Positions 41,486-49,777 of a DNA stretch of 64,000 nucleotides are shown here, one piece after another. Position 1 is the stretch's first letter. Each line of letters starts with the position of its first letter. The DNA is from Thiogranum longum (lineage in GTDB: Bacteria; Pseudomonadota; Gammaproteobacteria; DSM-19610): assembly GCF_004339085.1 (NCBI RefSeq), contig NZ_SMFX01000001.1, positions 1,253,227 to 1,317,226 of the forward strand, in the 5' to 3' direction. A program made the translations under genes and the position numbers. The notes beneath the pieces are model-generated. The model saw only the letters and a program-made list of their open reading frames with translations. It was not told the origin of the DNA and made no database searches.

Positions 41486-41815
41486 TTAGCCTTCAGCACA
41501 ATCAATGCATACTGTCGTGTAGGGTACAGCGGCAAGCCGTTTTTCGCCGATGGGGTTCCCGCAACGCTCGCAGACACCATAGGTTCCGGCCTTGATGCGT
41601 AGCAGTGCGGCGTCGATTTTCTGAACTGTGGCCCTGGCTTCATCATCCAGCGCGGTCAGTACATCATCGTTTTCCCCCTGGGTCACCTGTTCGGCAAAGT
41701 CCTTCTCGACAGGCTGGTCCTGGTGATGGAGGTCTTTTTCGAGCGCATTGATGCGCGCAACCATTTCTTCGCGCAAGGCCCGCAACCTGGTTTCGTATGC
41801 CGTGTAGTCGGTCAT
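41486..41815 (-). CDS. DksA/TraR-family C4 zinc finger protein
   Basis: A 109-residue protein. A coiled-coil start (ALREEMVARINALEKDLHHQ) leads to a C-terminal four-Cys zinc finger: CERCGNPIGEKRLAAVPYTT followed by VCIDC, with the pairs 17 residues apart. DksA-type proteins enter the RNA polymerase secondary channel; the short TraR-like forms without the long coil tip act similarly or on specific targets. It lies 13 bases after the YdcH gene, and 24 bases before the permease that follows. Regulation of the flanking genes is not implied by sequence. Confidence 0.9.
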   Translation of the reverse strand: MTDYTAYETRLRALREEMVARINALEKDLHHQDQPVEKDFAEQVTQGENDDVLTALDDEARATVQKIDAALLRIKAGTYGVCERCGNPIGEKRLAAVPYTTVCIDCAEG

Positions 41816-41828
41816 TGAACACCCCGTA

Positions 41829-42071
41829 TCAGTTTTCGCTTTTTAGCATGGAAAACAGCTCGTCTTTCAGGGCAAGCCGCTTTTTCTTCAGTTCTTCCAG
41901 GTACTCGTCTGATGTGGTTTCGATACCTTCCTCCACACGATGAATCTCATGGTCTAATTCATGATATTTCTCGAACTGGTGTGAAAAGTGCCGGTTGGAT
42001 ATTTTCAGGTTATGAATGCGGTCCTTGTATTCAGGGAGCTCGTGGATCAGGTCGTGTTTTTCGCCCAGCAT
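41829..42071 (-). CDS. YdcH/DUF465 family protein
   Basis: An 80-residue helical hairpin protein. Family markers are LPEYKDRIHNLKISNRHF and YLEELKKKRLALKDELFSML, a charged coiled coil. DUF465 proteins are widespread small proteins with unknown function, some linked to motility or stress. It comes first in a pair with the DksA/TraR gene (13-base gap) inside the MacAB-like locus. Confidence 0.9.
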   Translation of the reverse strand: MLGEKHDLIHELPEYKDRIHNLKISNRHFSHQFEKYHELDHEIHRVEEGIETTSDEYLEELKKKRLALKDELFSMLKSEN

Positions 42072-42159
42072 TGATTTTTCCTCGTTTGTCAGTTTGTCAG
42101 ATACAGCTACATGGTAGATAGATATTTATGGGTTGTAATTGATATCGAGCAAGTTTTTA

Positions 42160-43368
42160 CTACCTGCCGGACAGTGCCAGTACCGGGTCCAGCCGCGCTG
42201 CACGCCGGGCGGGCAACAGGCTGAACAGGAGTCCTGTGGTCAATGCCACCAGCAATGCGGTCAGGGTGGCCCATCCAGGCGGGTAGGCTGGCAGGGTCGG
42301 GAACATCTGCCGGACGATGACGCTGCCCAGCTCGCCAAGCAACAGGCCCAGCAGTGCCCCCAGCGACGATAACAGAAAGGCTTCGGCGAGAAACAGTGCC
42401 ACGATCTGCCGTGGTGCAGCGCCCAGCGCTTTCAGTAGCCCGATTTCAGCCGTGCGTTGCGATACAGCGACCAGCATTACGTTCATGATCAGAATGCCTG
42501 CAACAAACAGGCTTATGGCGGCTATCCCTCCGACGGCATACGTCAGTGCGGTAAAAATCCGGTCGAATGTCGCCAGTACGGCGTCCTGCGTAATCACCGT
42601 GACATCTTCCTCGCCCTGGTGGCGCTCCTTCAGCGTATCGAGGATGAACTGTTTGACAGGTTCTATGGCTTCACGGGTTCTGGCTTCCACCAGGATACGA
42701 AACAGCGACGGGGTGTTGAACAACTGCTGTGCCGAGGCGACCGGGATCATGACGGTTTCCTGTACATCCACGCCAATAGAGCGGCCTTCGGAGCCCAGGA
42801 TTCCGATTACCCGGAAACGCCTGTCGCCGATACGCATCCACTGGCCGAGCGCGGGTTGTGACCCGAACAGTTCGTCGCGGATTTTTGTACCAATCACACA
42901 CACCGGGCTGGCGATATCGATATCCGTGTCAGGCAGGAAGCGGCCTTTTGCCAGTGTCCAGTGACGTAGTGCCAGCAGTTCATTGGTGGTACCAAAAACC
43001 GTGACTTCACGACTTCGGCTTTTCCAGCTGGCATCAGCCGAGCCAACATTGATCGGCGCAATACGTCGTACCCGGTAGCTGCGTGTCAATGCCATGGCAT
43101 CGTCAAGGGTGAGATCGCGCGGTGTTTCACCCATCAATGTACTGGGAGAAACGCCGGCCGTTTCCGCCCGGCCGGGGATGACAATAATCAGGTTGGTTCC
43201 CAGTGAGGCGAATTGCCCGGCGACATATCGGCGCGCACCTTCACCCAGTGCAGTCAGCATGACCACCGCCGCCACACCGATGGCCATGGCCATAAGCATC
43301 AGCACCGTTCGTGTGGTGTAGCCCGTAAGGGCATGCCAGGCAAAGGCACCGATGTCACGGCTGTGCAT
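42160..43368 (-). CDS. MacB-like ABC transporter permease, first copy
   Basis: A 402-residue protein of the same kind as the 40262 permease: N-terminal helix (MAIGVAAVVMLTALGEGARR), periplasmic core, then three helices with SQRTAEIGLLKALGAAPRQI. The ATG at 43368 lies 1 base after the ATPase stop; the longer reading upstream overlaps that gene in a wrong frame and is rejected. Together with the ATPase and adaptor it forms a MacAB-like tripartite exporter; an outer-membrane TolC partner would be supplied from elsewhere. Confidence 0.88.
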   Translation of the reverse strand: MHSRDIGAFAWHALTGYTTRTVLMLMAMAIGVAAVVMLTALGEGARRYVAGQFASLGTNLIIVIPGRAETAGVSPSTLMGETPRDLTLDDAMALTRSYRVRRIAPINVGSADASWKSRSREVTVFGTTNELLALRHWTLAKGRFLPDTDIDIASPVCVIGTKIRDELFGSQPALGQWMRIGDRRFRVIGILGSEGRSIGVDVQETVMIPVASAQQLFNTPSLFRILVEARTREAIEPVKQFILDTLKERHQGEEDVTVITQDAVLATFDRIFTALTYAVGGIAAISLFVAGILIMNVMLVAVSQRTAEIGLLKALGAAPRQIVALFLAEAFLLSSLGALLGLLLGELGSVIVRQMFPTLPAYPPGWATLTALLVALTTGLLFSLLPARRAARLDPVLALSGR

Positions 43369-43369
43369 G

Positions 43370-44056
43370 CTACGCTCCCCTCGTCCGGTCAGTTTCGATG
43401 CGTCCGTCGAGCATGTGGACCTGGCGGCGTGCGCGACTGCCGATTTCTGCATCGTGAGTCACAACCAGCAAGGTGATGCCGCGGGCATTGAGCGATTCGA
43501 TAATATCGATGACATCCTGGCCGGATTTCCGGTCCAGGTTGCCGGTTGGCTCATCCGCCAGCAGGACTTTCGGTTGCATGATGGTGGCGCGCGCAATGGC
43601 GACACGCTGGCGCTGGCCGCCTGACAGCTGGTCAGGTTTGTGGTGAGCGCGAGTATCCAGATTCAGTGCTTTCAGGGCTTCACTGACGCGCGCATCGCGA
43701 ATCGCCTTGTCTATTCCGGCGAGCATCAGTGGCAGTTCGATGTTCTGCGCCGCAGTCAGGCGTGGCACAAGATGGAAAGCCTGGAATACAAATCCGATCT
43801 GGCGGTTACGCACCTCGGCCTGTGCGACATCACTCAGTGTGGTTACATCTTCACCATTGAGCAAGTACTGGCCGCGGGTAGCCCTGTCCAGTAACCCGAT
43901 CAGGTTCAGCAGGGTGGATTTACCTGACCCGGAGGGCCCCATAATAGAGACATACTCCCCGGCTTCAATGTGCAGGTTGACATCGTCCAGGGCATGCACA
44001 GTCTGGTCACCCACCTGGAAATCCCGGTGCACCTGGCGGAGTTCAATGACGGCCAT
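43370..44056 (-). CDS. ABC transporter ATPase, MacB/LolD type
   Basis: A 228-residue ATPase. Walker [10 protein letters not shown], signature [10 protein letters not shown], Walker [13 protein letters not shown], and the switch His in VVTHDAE. The [16 protein letters not shown] and N-L-D features are typical of the MacB/LolD/FtsE group. The ATG at 44056 overlaps the adaptor gene by 14 bases, so translation is coupled. Confidence 0.93.
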   Translation of the reverse strand: MAVIELRQVHRDFQVGDQTVHALDDVNLHIEAGEYVSIMGPSGSGKSTLLNLIGLLDRATRGQYLLNGEDVTTLSDVAQAEVRNRQIGFVFQAFHLVPRLTAAQNIELPLMLAGIDKAIRDARVSEALKALNLDTRAHHKPDQLSGGQRQRVAIARATIMQPKVLLADEPTGNLDRKSGQDVIDIIESLNARGITLLVVTHDAEIGSRARRQVHMLDGRIETDRTRGA

Positions 44057-45206
44057 CTTTAGCCGATTCAATGCGCACTTCGGCGCCGTCTTCCACACCG
44101 TCCCGGTCAACCGAAATCACCACCTTTTCTCCGGCATCGAGACCAGACAGGACTTCGGTGTAGTTCCAGTTGAACAGCCCGGTTTCGATGGCCTGTTCCC
44201 GCAGCAGATTGTCCTTGCCAACCACAAACACTTTGTCACCTTCAAGAATCGCCTCGGTAGGAATACGCAAGGTGTCGTCGTGTTTCGACAGGACAATCTC
44301 GATGTCAGCGCTATAGCCGGGCAGCATGTTTTTGCTGTCTTCGGCATTGACAAAATTTACCTCGACATCAACTACACGCGCCTGTTTTTCCCGGTCGATG
44401 ACATAAGGCGCGATGCGCCGGACCTTGCCGGCAAAGGTCCGGTCCGGGAAGGCGTCGAGCGAAATTCTTGCCTGCATGCCCGTTCTGACGCCCGGCGCGT
44501 CGACCTCGTCGACCGGTGCCGAGATATACAGGCAGCTGATGTCTACCAGGTCCACCGCAGGAGGTGTGGGAACACCCACCGGAGAAGGTGTGACAAACTC
44601 ACCGATTTCGCCATTGATCTCCGCGACAATACCGTCAAATGGTGCGGTCAGGCGGGTACGGTCCAGCAGTGCCTGCGCCACAGCAAGCTGGGCCTCGTTG
44701 ACGCGTGTATTGGCATTGGCTGCTTCGCAGGCCGCGGCCTGGGCCTCGGCTTCACCGTCGGCCTTGTCGCTGGCTTCTTCCGTTGCCAGCCCCTTGCTTC
44801 GCAGTGAACGTAAGCGCACGGCTTCCCGCCGGGCCACTCTGGACAGTACACAGGTCTGCCTTGCCAGCGCCTGCGCGGCTTTGGTCTGGCTGCCAGCGAG
44901 CGTAACGCGGGAACGCAGGTCATCGTTCCATAATTCCAGTAAAACATCACCAGCCTTGACGGTGTCACCGTCCTGCACAGGAAGGTGGGCAATCTGGCCG
45001 CCAATGGCGGGAGAAATAGCGGCACGTTTACAGGCTTTCACTGTGCCGGCGCGGGTATTTGCAGTGGTGTCCTCGACAGTGCCACGTGTGATGGTTGCGA
45101 CCACGACTTCGACCGGTCCGGGGCGAGTCAGGTACAGCACTGCGGCTACAGCGATAACGGCTAACAGCAAGCTGAAGCCAAGCAGCTTCAGTCGTTTACG
45201 AACCAT
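44043..45206 (-). CDS. Periplasmic adaptor (membrane fusion) protein, MacA-like
   Basis: A 387-residue HlyD-family adaptor. Residues 8-25 form the membrane anchor (LLGFSLLLAVIAVAAVLYL). A split lipoyl domain (GGQIAHLPVQDGDTVKAGDVL before, and RLTAPFDGIVAEINGEIGEF after) brackets a coiled-coil hairpin (about 110-160) rich in Ala/Arg. A beta-barrel and membrane-proximal domain complete the chain. It links the ABC pump to an outer-membrane channel. First gene of the minus-strand exporter operon, divergent from the ArsR gene across 124 bases. Confidence 0.9.
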   Translation of the reverse strand: MVRKRLKLLGFSLLLAVIAVAAVLYLTRPGPVEVVVATITRGTVEDTTANTRAGTVKACKRAAISPAIGGQIAHLPVQDGDTVKAGDVLLELWNDDLRSRVTLAGSQTKAAQALARQTCVLSRVARREAVRLRSLRSKGLATEEASDKADGEAEAQAAACEAANANTRVNEAQLAVAQALLDRTRLTAPFDGIVAEINGEIGEFVTPSPVGVPTPPAVDLVDISCLYISAPVDEVDAPGVRTGMQARISLDAFPDRTFAGKVRRIAPYVIDREKQARVVDVEVNFVNAEDSKNMLPGYSADIEIVLSKHDDTLRIPTEAILEGDKVFVVGKDNLLREQAIETGLFNWNYTEVLSGLDAGEKVVISVDRDGVEDGAEVRIESAKDGRH

Positions 45207-45330
45207 GTTCTGGATTCTCCCTTTGGCACAGCGGTACGATACACCAAATCAACTTGCGAAGGGCAGTGAGCCTTGCAGTTGCCTGTATAAAGGTTGACCC
45301 GTTGCAAACGTCTGGTTCACACTCGCTGTT

Positions 45331-45684
45331 ATGGAACTGAGCGCAGAAACTTTCTTCAAGGCACTCGCCGACCCCACCCGCTTGCGCAGCCTGATGTTGC
45401 TGGTGCAGGAAGGTGAGTTGTGTGTATGCGAACTCATGTGCGCGCTGGATATTATCCAGCCGAAGATTTCCCGTCACCTGGCGCAACTTCGTGAGGCCGG
45501 CATTGTCTCGACCCGACGGGAAGGGCAGTGGATTTACTACCGTCTGCACAAAAATCTGCCCGCCTGGGTAAAACAGGTGCTGAAGGCAACAGCAAAGGGC
45601 GTTGCCGGGCAGGCGCCCTTTGCCGACGACCGACAGGCGCTTGTTGACATGCCAGATCGCCCCGGTGCCTCCTGTTGCGCCTGA
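45331..45684 (+). CDS. arsR: ArsR-family metalloregulator
   Basis: A 117-residue winged-helix repressor. The As(III) site is the N-terminal ELCVCELMCAL (Cys31, Cys33, Cys37) in the recognition-helix region, as in E. coli ArsR, and IIQPKISRHLAQLREAGIV is the DNA-binding helix pair. The C-terminus ends CCA, a further Cys pair. It should repress until As(III) binds. It precedes the arsJ locus by about 500 bases; the divergent side carries the exporter operon. Confidence 0.9.
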   Translation: MELSAETFFKALADPTRLRSLMLLVQEGELCVCELMCALDIIQPKISRHLAQLREAGIVSTRREGQWIYYRLHKNLPAWVKQVLKATAKGVAGQAPFADDRQALVDMPDRPGASCCA

Positions 45685-45721
45685 CTGCCTGAGCCAAATA
45701 CTGCCGGCCTCAACCCGCCTC

Positions 45722-45770
45722 CCGTCATTGCGAGGCCTTACCCTTGCGGGTCAAGGCATCGCAATGACGG
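45722..45770. repeat. GTCATTGCGAG-family palindromic repeat between arsR and arsJ locus
   Basis: The 18-base ends, at 45722-45739 and 45753-45770, are inverted copies with one mismatch, around 13 central bases. Related longer copies are at 56155-56292 and 61411-61496. Its site, just after arsR and before the decayed GAPDH gene, may mark the event that damaged the locus. Confidence 0.8.
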
Positions 45771-45884
45771 TATTCAGGTGAGAACGCAAGCATGGTGGTA
45801 CTCGTATATACAGTTGTGCATATATATGAAAATAAGTATATTTGACCCTGTTTCGGGTATGACGACCAGGCGGGGAGTGGCACC

Positions 45885-46190
45885 GTGGCAATATGCACAG
45901 CAATCAACGGCTTTGGCCGAATGCGGTGCCTTGCACTACGCATGGCGCGGGGATGTGACGAGCTGGAATTTGTACACATCAATGAAACAGCGGGGGATAC
46001 GACCTGTTCCGCTACCCAGACTATTATCGATAAGGGGCATAAAGTTCTGCGCCGGGCACGTGCCTGTGACGAGTCACTGATCCCGACATCGACCGGGTCG
46101 TCAAAGGCGATTACGCAGATCTTTCCTGAACTGACCGGCAAGCTGAATGGCCTGGCGGAACTGGTGTGCAAGGTTGCCACCAGTCTCTGA
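45885..46190 (+). pseudogene. Decayed ArsJ-associated glyceraldehyde-3-phosphate dehydrogenase
   Basis: An open frame of 101 codons that joins the two ends of a GAPDH. The first 45 residues ([15 protein letters not shown], then [15 protein letters not shown]) match the NAD-binding start of GAPDH, and the last 55 ([19 protein letters not shown], then [17 protein letters not shown]) match its C-terminal domain. The middle of about 200 residues, with the catalytic Cys (SCTT region), is gone, and the C-terminal tail after LNG diverges. GAPDH and ArsJ act as a pair: GAPDH makes 1-arseno-3-phosphoglycerate from arsenate and ArsJ exports it. Here the enzyme is deleted while arsJ, 12 bases downstream, is whole. 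Confidence 0.8.
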
Positions 46191-46202
46191 GCGGCACCCG
46201 TC

Positions 46203-47435
46203 ATGAATACGGCATCCACCTCGAGCGAAAGTCTGCGTAACTACCTGGTAGTGACGGCGTCCTACTGGGCCTTCACCATTACCGACGGTGCCATCCGTAT
46301 GCTGGTGGTGCTGTACTTCTTCCGACTGGGTTATGCACCGCTGGAAATCGCTTTCCTGTTCTTGTTCTACGAATTCTTTGGCGTACTGACCAACCTGCTG
46401 GGTGGCTGGGTCGGTTCGCGTATCGGCTTGAATGTGACCATGCACCTTGGCATGAGTTTGCAGGTGATTGCCCTGGCTATGCTGACGGTACCCGAAGCCT
46501 GGCTCAGTGTGCCGTACGTCATGGCGGCGCAGGCCCTGTCCGGTATCGCCAAGGACCTGAACAAGATGAGCGCCAAGGCCAGCGTCAAGTTGATGCTGCC
46601 AAAGGATGCGCACGGGCGGTTGTTCAAGTGGGTCGCCGTATTGACCGGCTCCAAGAATGCGCTGAAGGGCTTTGGGTTCTTTGTCGGTGGCTGGCTGTTG
46701 TCGCTGGTGGGTTTCCGTCATGCGTTGTTCATACTGGCAGGCAGTTTGTTACTGGTATTGCTGGCTACATTGATGTTGTTGCCCCGCCAGCTGGGTCGCT
46801 CCAGCAAGAAGACACGCTTTGGCCAGTTGTTTTCCCGCAGCCGCAATATCAACTGGCTGTCAGCAGCACGGTTTTTTCTGTTTGGTTCACGCGATATCTG
46901 GTTTGTCGTTGGCTTGCCGGTGTACTTCGCTTCACAACTGGGTTGGGACAATGCGCGGGTAGGTGGTTTTCTTGCCCTGTGGGTAATCGGCTACGGTATT
47001 GTCCAGGCGAGTGTGCCGATCCTGTTGCGTAAACGGGGCGGTGGACGTGGCCCGGGTGCGGACACGGCACGCTTCTGGGTATTTGTCCTGGTCCTTGTTC
47101 CGGCGGGTATTGCGCTGGGTCTGACGGCCGGTTATGACCCGGCGACCGTCCTGGTGGCAGGACTTGGCCTGTTTGCGCTGGTGTTCGCCATCAACTCGGC
47201 GGTGCATTCCTTCCTGGTGCTGGCCTATTCACAGCACGACCAGGCGGCCGTCAATGTGGGGTTTTACTACATGGCAAATGCCGGTGGTCGACTGCTCGGG
47301 ACGGTGCTGTCCGGCTGGGTCTACCAGAACCAGGGACTGACAGGCTGCCTGTGGTGGTCAGTCGGATTTGTGCTTGCTGCGGCTATTTTGTCCCTGGGCC
47401 TGCGCGATTCCGATGCGGTTGCCCCTGCCACATAA
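46203..47435 (+). CDS. arsJ: Organoarsenical efflux MFS transporter ArsJ
   Basis: A 410-residue major facilitator protein with about 12 helices. N-terminal sequence LRNYLVVTASYWAFTITDGA and GKDLNKMSAKASVKLM-like segments (here IAKDLNKMSAKASVKLMLPK) are ArsJ markers. It exports 1-arseno-3-phosphoglycerate formed by a partner GAPDH, giving arsenate resistance. The partner gene just upstream is a deletion remnant, so substrate supply must come from another GAPDH, or the pump is idle. The ATG lies 12 bases after the remnant stop. Confidence 0.9.
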   Translation: MNTASTSSESLRNYLVVTASYWAFTITDGAIRMLVVLYFFRLGYAPLEIAFLFLFYEFFGVLTNLLGGWVGSRIGLNVTMHLGMSLQVIALAMLTVPEAWLSVPYVMAAQALSGIAKDLNKMSAKASVKLMLPKDAHGRLFKWVAVLTGSKNALKGFGFFVGGWLLSLVGFRHALFILAGSLLLVLLATLMLLPRQLGRSSKKTRFGQLFSRSRNINWLSAARFFLFGSRDIWFVVGLPVYFASQLGWDNARVGGFLALWVIGYGIVQASVPILLRKRGGGRGPGADTARFWVFVLVLVPAGIALGLTAGYDPATVLVAGLGLFALVFAINSAVHSFLVLAYSQHDQAAVNVGFYYMANAGGRLLGTVLSGWVYQNQGLTGCLWWSVGFVLAAAILSLGLRDSDAVAPAT

Positions 47436-47546
47436 AATACGGTCAGACCTATACCCGGAGCGTCCCTGGACTTTCCTTCACGGACGGATACTATCCGTTA
47501 TACAGGAATCTCCTGTCACCAGGATCAGCGGAACAAGAAGCGTCCT

Positions 47547-48761
47547 ATGGAACCGAATTCAATACTACTTGATATCGCGTTCATTCTTCTGGCGGCGCGG
47601 GCCTTTGCCGAAATAGCGACTCGTATCAATGTACCGCCTATTATCGGCGAGCTGGTCGCGGGTATTGTGCTTGGGCCGAGTCTGCTGGGCTGGGTCGAGC
47701 CCAATGATGTGCTCGCGCTGCTGGCGGAAATCGGAATTATCCTGTTGTTGTTCGAGGTGGGGCTGGAAACCGATATCGGGCGGCTGGTCAAAGCCGGGTC
47801 CAGTGCGGCCGTGGTTGCGCTGGCCGGGTTCATTTTACCGTTTGTACTGGGGTTTGTTCTAAGTCTGTATGTATTCGACCTGTCAGTAATGGTGTCACTT
47901 TTCGTCGGGGGTACGCTGACGGCTACCAGTATAGGCATTACAGCGCGCGTCCTGTCGGATATGGGGCGTATACATAGTCAGGAAGGGCAGGTTGTACTGG
48001 GAGCGGCTGTCATCGACGACCTGCTCGGTGTGTTCCTGCTTGCGGTGTTGTTTGAGTTTTCTGTCAGTGGATCGATAAGCCTGATGAATACCGGCAAGAT
48101 TATATTGTATGCCGGGGCCTTTTTCCTGATCGCGCCTGTACTGGCTAAAATGCTTGTGCCTGTCATCAAGCATTATCATTTTCAGAGCAAGGTACCCGGT
48201 CTCTTGCCCATTGTACTTGTCTCGCTGGTACTGATTTTTGCCAGTGCGGCACACGCCCTGGGGGCACCTGAATTGCTCGGTGGTTTTGTTGCCGGTATTG
48301 CCCTTTCACGTCGTTTCTTCCTGCCGTTTGGCGCGGCACTTACGATTGATCCGGAATTTGCCGAGCATACGCACCAGCAAATGCGACCCATCATACAGCT
48401 GTTTACACCGTTGTTTTTTGTGATGGTAGGCCTGTCTCTGGATCTGGGGGCTGTCGACTGGTCATCAGTATTTATCTGGGTGTTCTCGATTACTATTGCG
48501 ATAATTGCAGTCGTCGGCAAGATGGTCGGGCCCTGGCTTATCAGGGAAACCCGTCACCGGAAAATCGCGATCGGGATGGCAATGGTGCCGCGTGGTGAGG
48601 TAGGTCTGATCTTTGCCGAACTGGGGCGAACGGCGAATGTGTTCGATGCAGAAGTCTACGCAGGTATGATCATCGTTATTGCCTACACTACCCTGGTTTC
48701 ACCTATCTGGATCAAGGCATTTTATAAACGCTACGGACACCATTTGCCTGCTGACTCCTGA
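47547..48761 (+). CDS. Cation:proton antiporter (CPA2/KefB-like)
   Basis: A 404-residue membrane protein with about 12 helices and a Na/H exchanger core: PPIIGELVAGIVLGPSLLGW near the start and TATSIGITARVLSDMG, then GAAVIDDLLGVFLLAV, in which the ID-D pair is the ion site. No C-terminal TrkA-N domain is present. Exchange of Na or K for protons is expected; the ion is not resolved. It stands alone after arsJ (111-base gap) and is convergent with the MotB-like gene. Confidence 0.9.
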   Translation: MEPNSILLDIAFILLAARAFAEIATRINVPPIIGELVAGIVLGPSLLGWVEPNDVLALLAEIGIILLLFEVGLETDIGRLVKAGSSAAVVALAGFILPFVLGFVLSLYVFDLSVMVSLFVGGTLTATSIGITARVLSDMGRIHSQEGQVVLGAAVIDDLLGVFLLAVLFEFSVSGSISLMNTGKIILYAGAFFLIAPVLAKMLVPVIKHYHFQSKVPGLLPIVLVSLVLIFASAAHALGAPELLGGFVAGIALSRRFFLPFGAALTIDPEFAEHTHQQMRPIIQLFTPLFFVMVGLSLDLGAVDWSSVFIWVFSITIAIIAVVGKMVGPWLIRETRHRKIAIGMAMVPRGEVGLIFAELGRTANVFDAEVYAGMIIVIAYTTLVSPIWIKAFYKRYGHHLPADS

Positions 48762-48777
48762 ACCGGAGCGGTTCTGT

Positions 48778-49770
48778 CTATTCCTCCTGCAGTTCAAGTA
48801 CAAAGGTTACCCGACGGTTCCGGTTGCGACCTTCCGGTGAATCGTTACTGGCACGCGGTCGTGTATCCGCATAACCAATGGCGCGGATGCGATCTGCCTC
48901 CACACCATTTTCGATCAGTTCACGAGCGACACTGGATGCGCGTGCCGTGGAAAGTTCCCAGTTGGAGGGGAAGCGAGATGTCTTGATAGGAATGTTGTCG
49001 GTATGACCTTCCACGGACAGTGACCAGGGCAAGGTCTTCAGCGTGGACGCCAGCTCACCGAGCAGCTTCACCCCGTCTTCTGAAAGTGCGGTACGAGCCG
49101 GGGCAAACAGAATGCTGTCGGCGATATCAAGGCGCAGACTGTTGCTGCGCGTCTGGATATCAATACGGTCAGCCAGCCCGCTGGCATGAATGCTCTGCAT
49201 CAACCGGTCGATCGGTGAAGTGACCGTTGCCACGTTTTCCGGATGTTCCTGCTCCGTATCTATGGCGCTATTATTTTCTTGCTCTACCGGCGCATGCTCA
49301 TGAGCTGCAATTTGTGCTTCAGGCTCAGGCGTGCTGACCCCGTTCTTCTTTTCCACACTTTTCCTGCTCCGTTCAGGTGCCGGTATTTTCAGTCGATTCA
49401 AGGGAGTGACAATTTGTGGTAGGGGTGGTAGTTGAATAGTGGCAAACGGTTTCAGTACGTGGATCTGGTCCGGAGCTGGAACTGGAGCTGTAGTTTGAGC
49501 AGCTGCAGGCGGCGCAGTCCTGTATTCAAAATCAATACGCGCCGGCGCATCGGGAATTTCATGTCCCGGTATCTTGTTGCGCTGGTGTTCCTGCGCCAGC
49601 AACAAAACAAACAGCGCCAGCAGCAGCGTCAGTACATCGATAAAACTCAACAGCCAGGTGTCGTTCTCCATCACGGAGGGTGCGGCGTCAAGATCCCAGG
49701 GGAATGAGTCATCTCCCGGTTGTCCTGACGACGGCGTTGTTTGCCGGGACAATGTTGACGCAACGGACAT
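48778..49770 (-). CDS. MotB-like protein with OmpA peptidoglycan-binding domain
   Basis: A 330-residue stator-type protein. One helix at about 38-60 (LLSFIDVLTLLLALFVLLLA) carries Asp45 in the place of the proton-carrying Asp of MotB. A long Pro/Glu-rich linker follows (about 65-180), and the C-terminal OmpA domain (about 210-328) contains LSVEGHTDNIPI and NRRVTFVL, which bind the wall. It pairs with the MotA-like gene 8 bases upstream. No flagellar genes are near. Confidence 0.87.
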   Translation of the reverse strand: MSVASTLSRQTTPSSGQPGDDSFPWDLDAAPSVMENDTWLLSFIDVLTLLLALFVLLLAQEHQRNKIPGHEIPDAPARIDFEYRTAPPAAAQTTAPVPAPDQIHVLKPFATIQLPPLPQIVTPLNRLKIPAPERSRKSVEKKNGVSTPEPEAQIAAHEHAPVEQENNSAIDTEQEHPENVATVTSPIDRLMQSIHASGLADRIDIQTRSNSLRLDIADSILFAPARTALSEDGVKLLGELASTLKTLPWSLSVEGHTDNIPIKTSRFPSNWELSTARASSVARELIENGVEADRIRAIGYADTRPRASNDSPEGRNRNRRVTFVLELQEE

Positions 49771-49777
49771 TATTGGT

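Noticed and set aside
45778-46080. 100-codon plus-strand frame overlapping the GAPDH remnant in another phase
   Set aside because: No homology, and the GAPDH-like residues are in the other phase.
45725-46219. 164-codon minus-strand frame opposite the GAPDH remnant
   Set aside because: The plus strand has clear GAPDH homology; the minus-strand frame has none and runs into the palindromic repeat.
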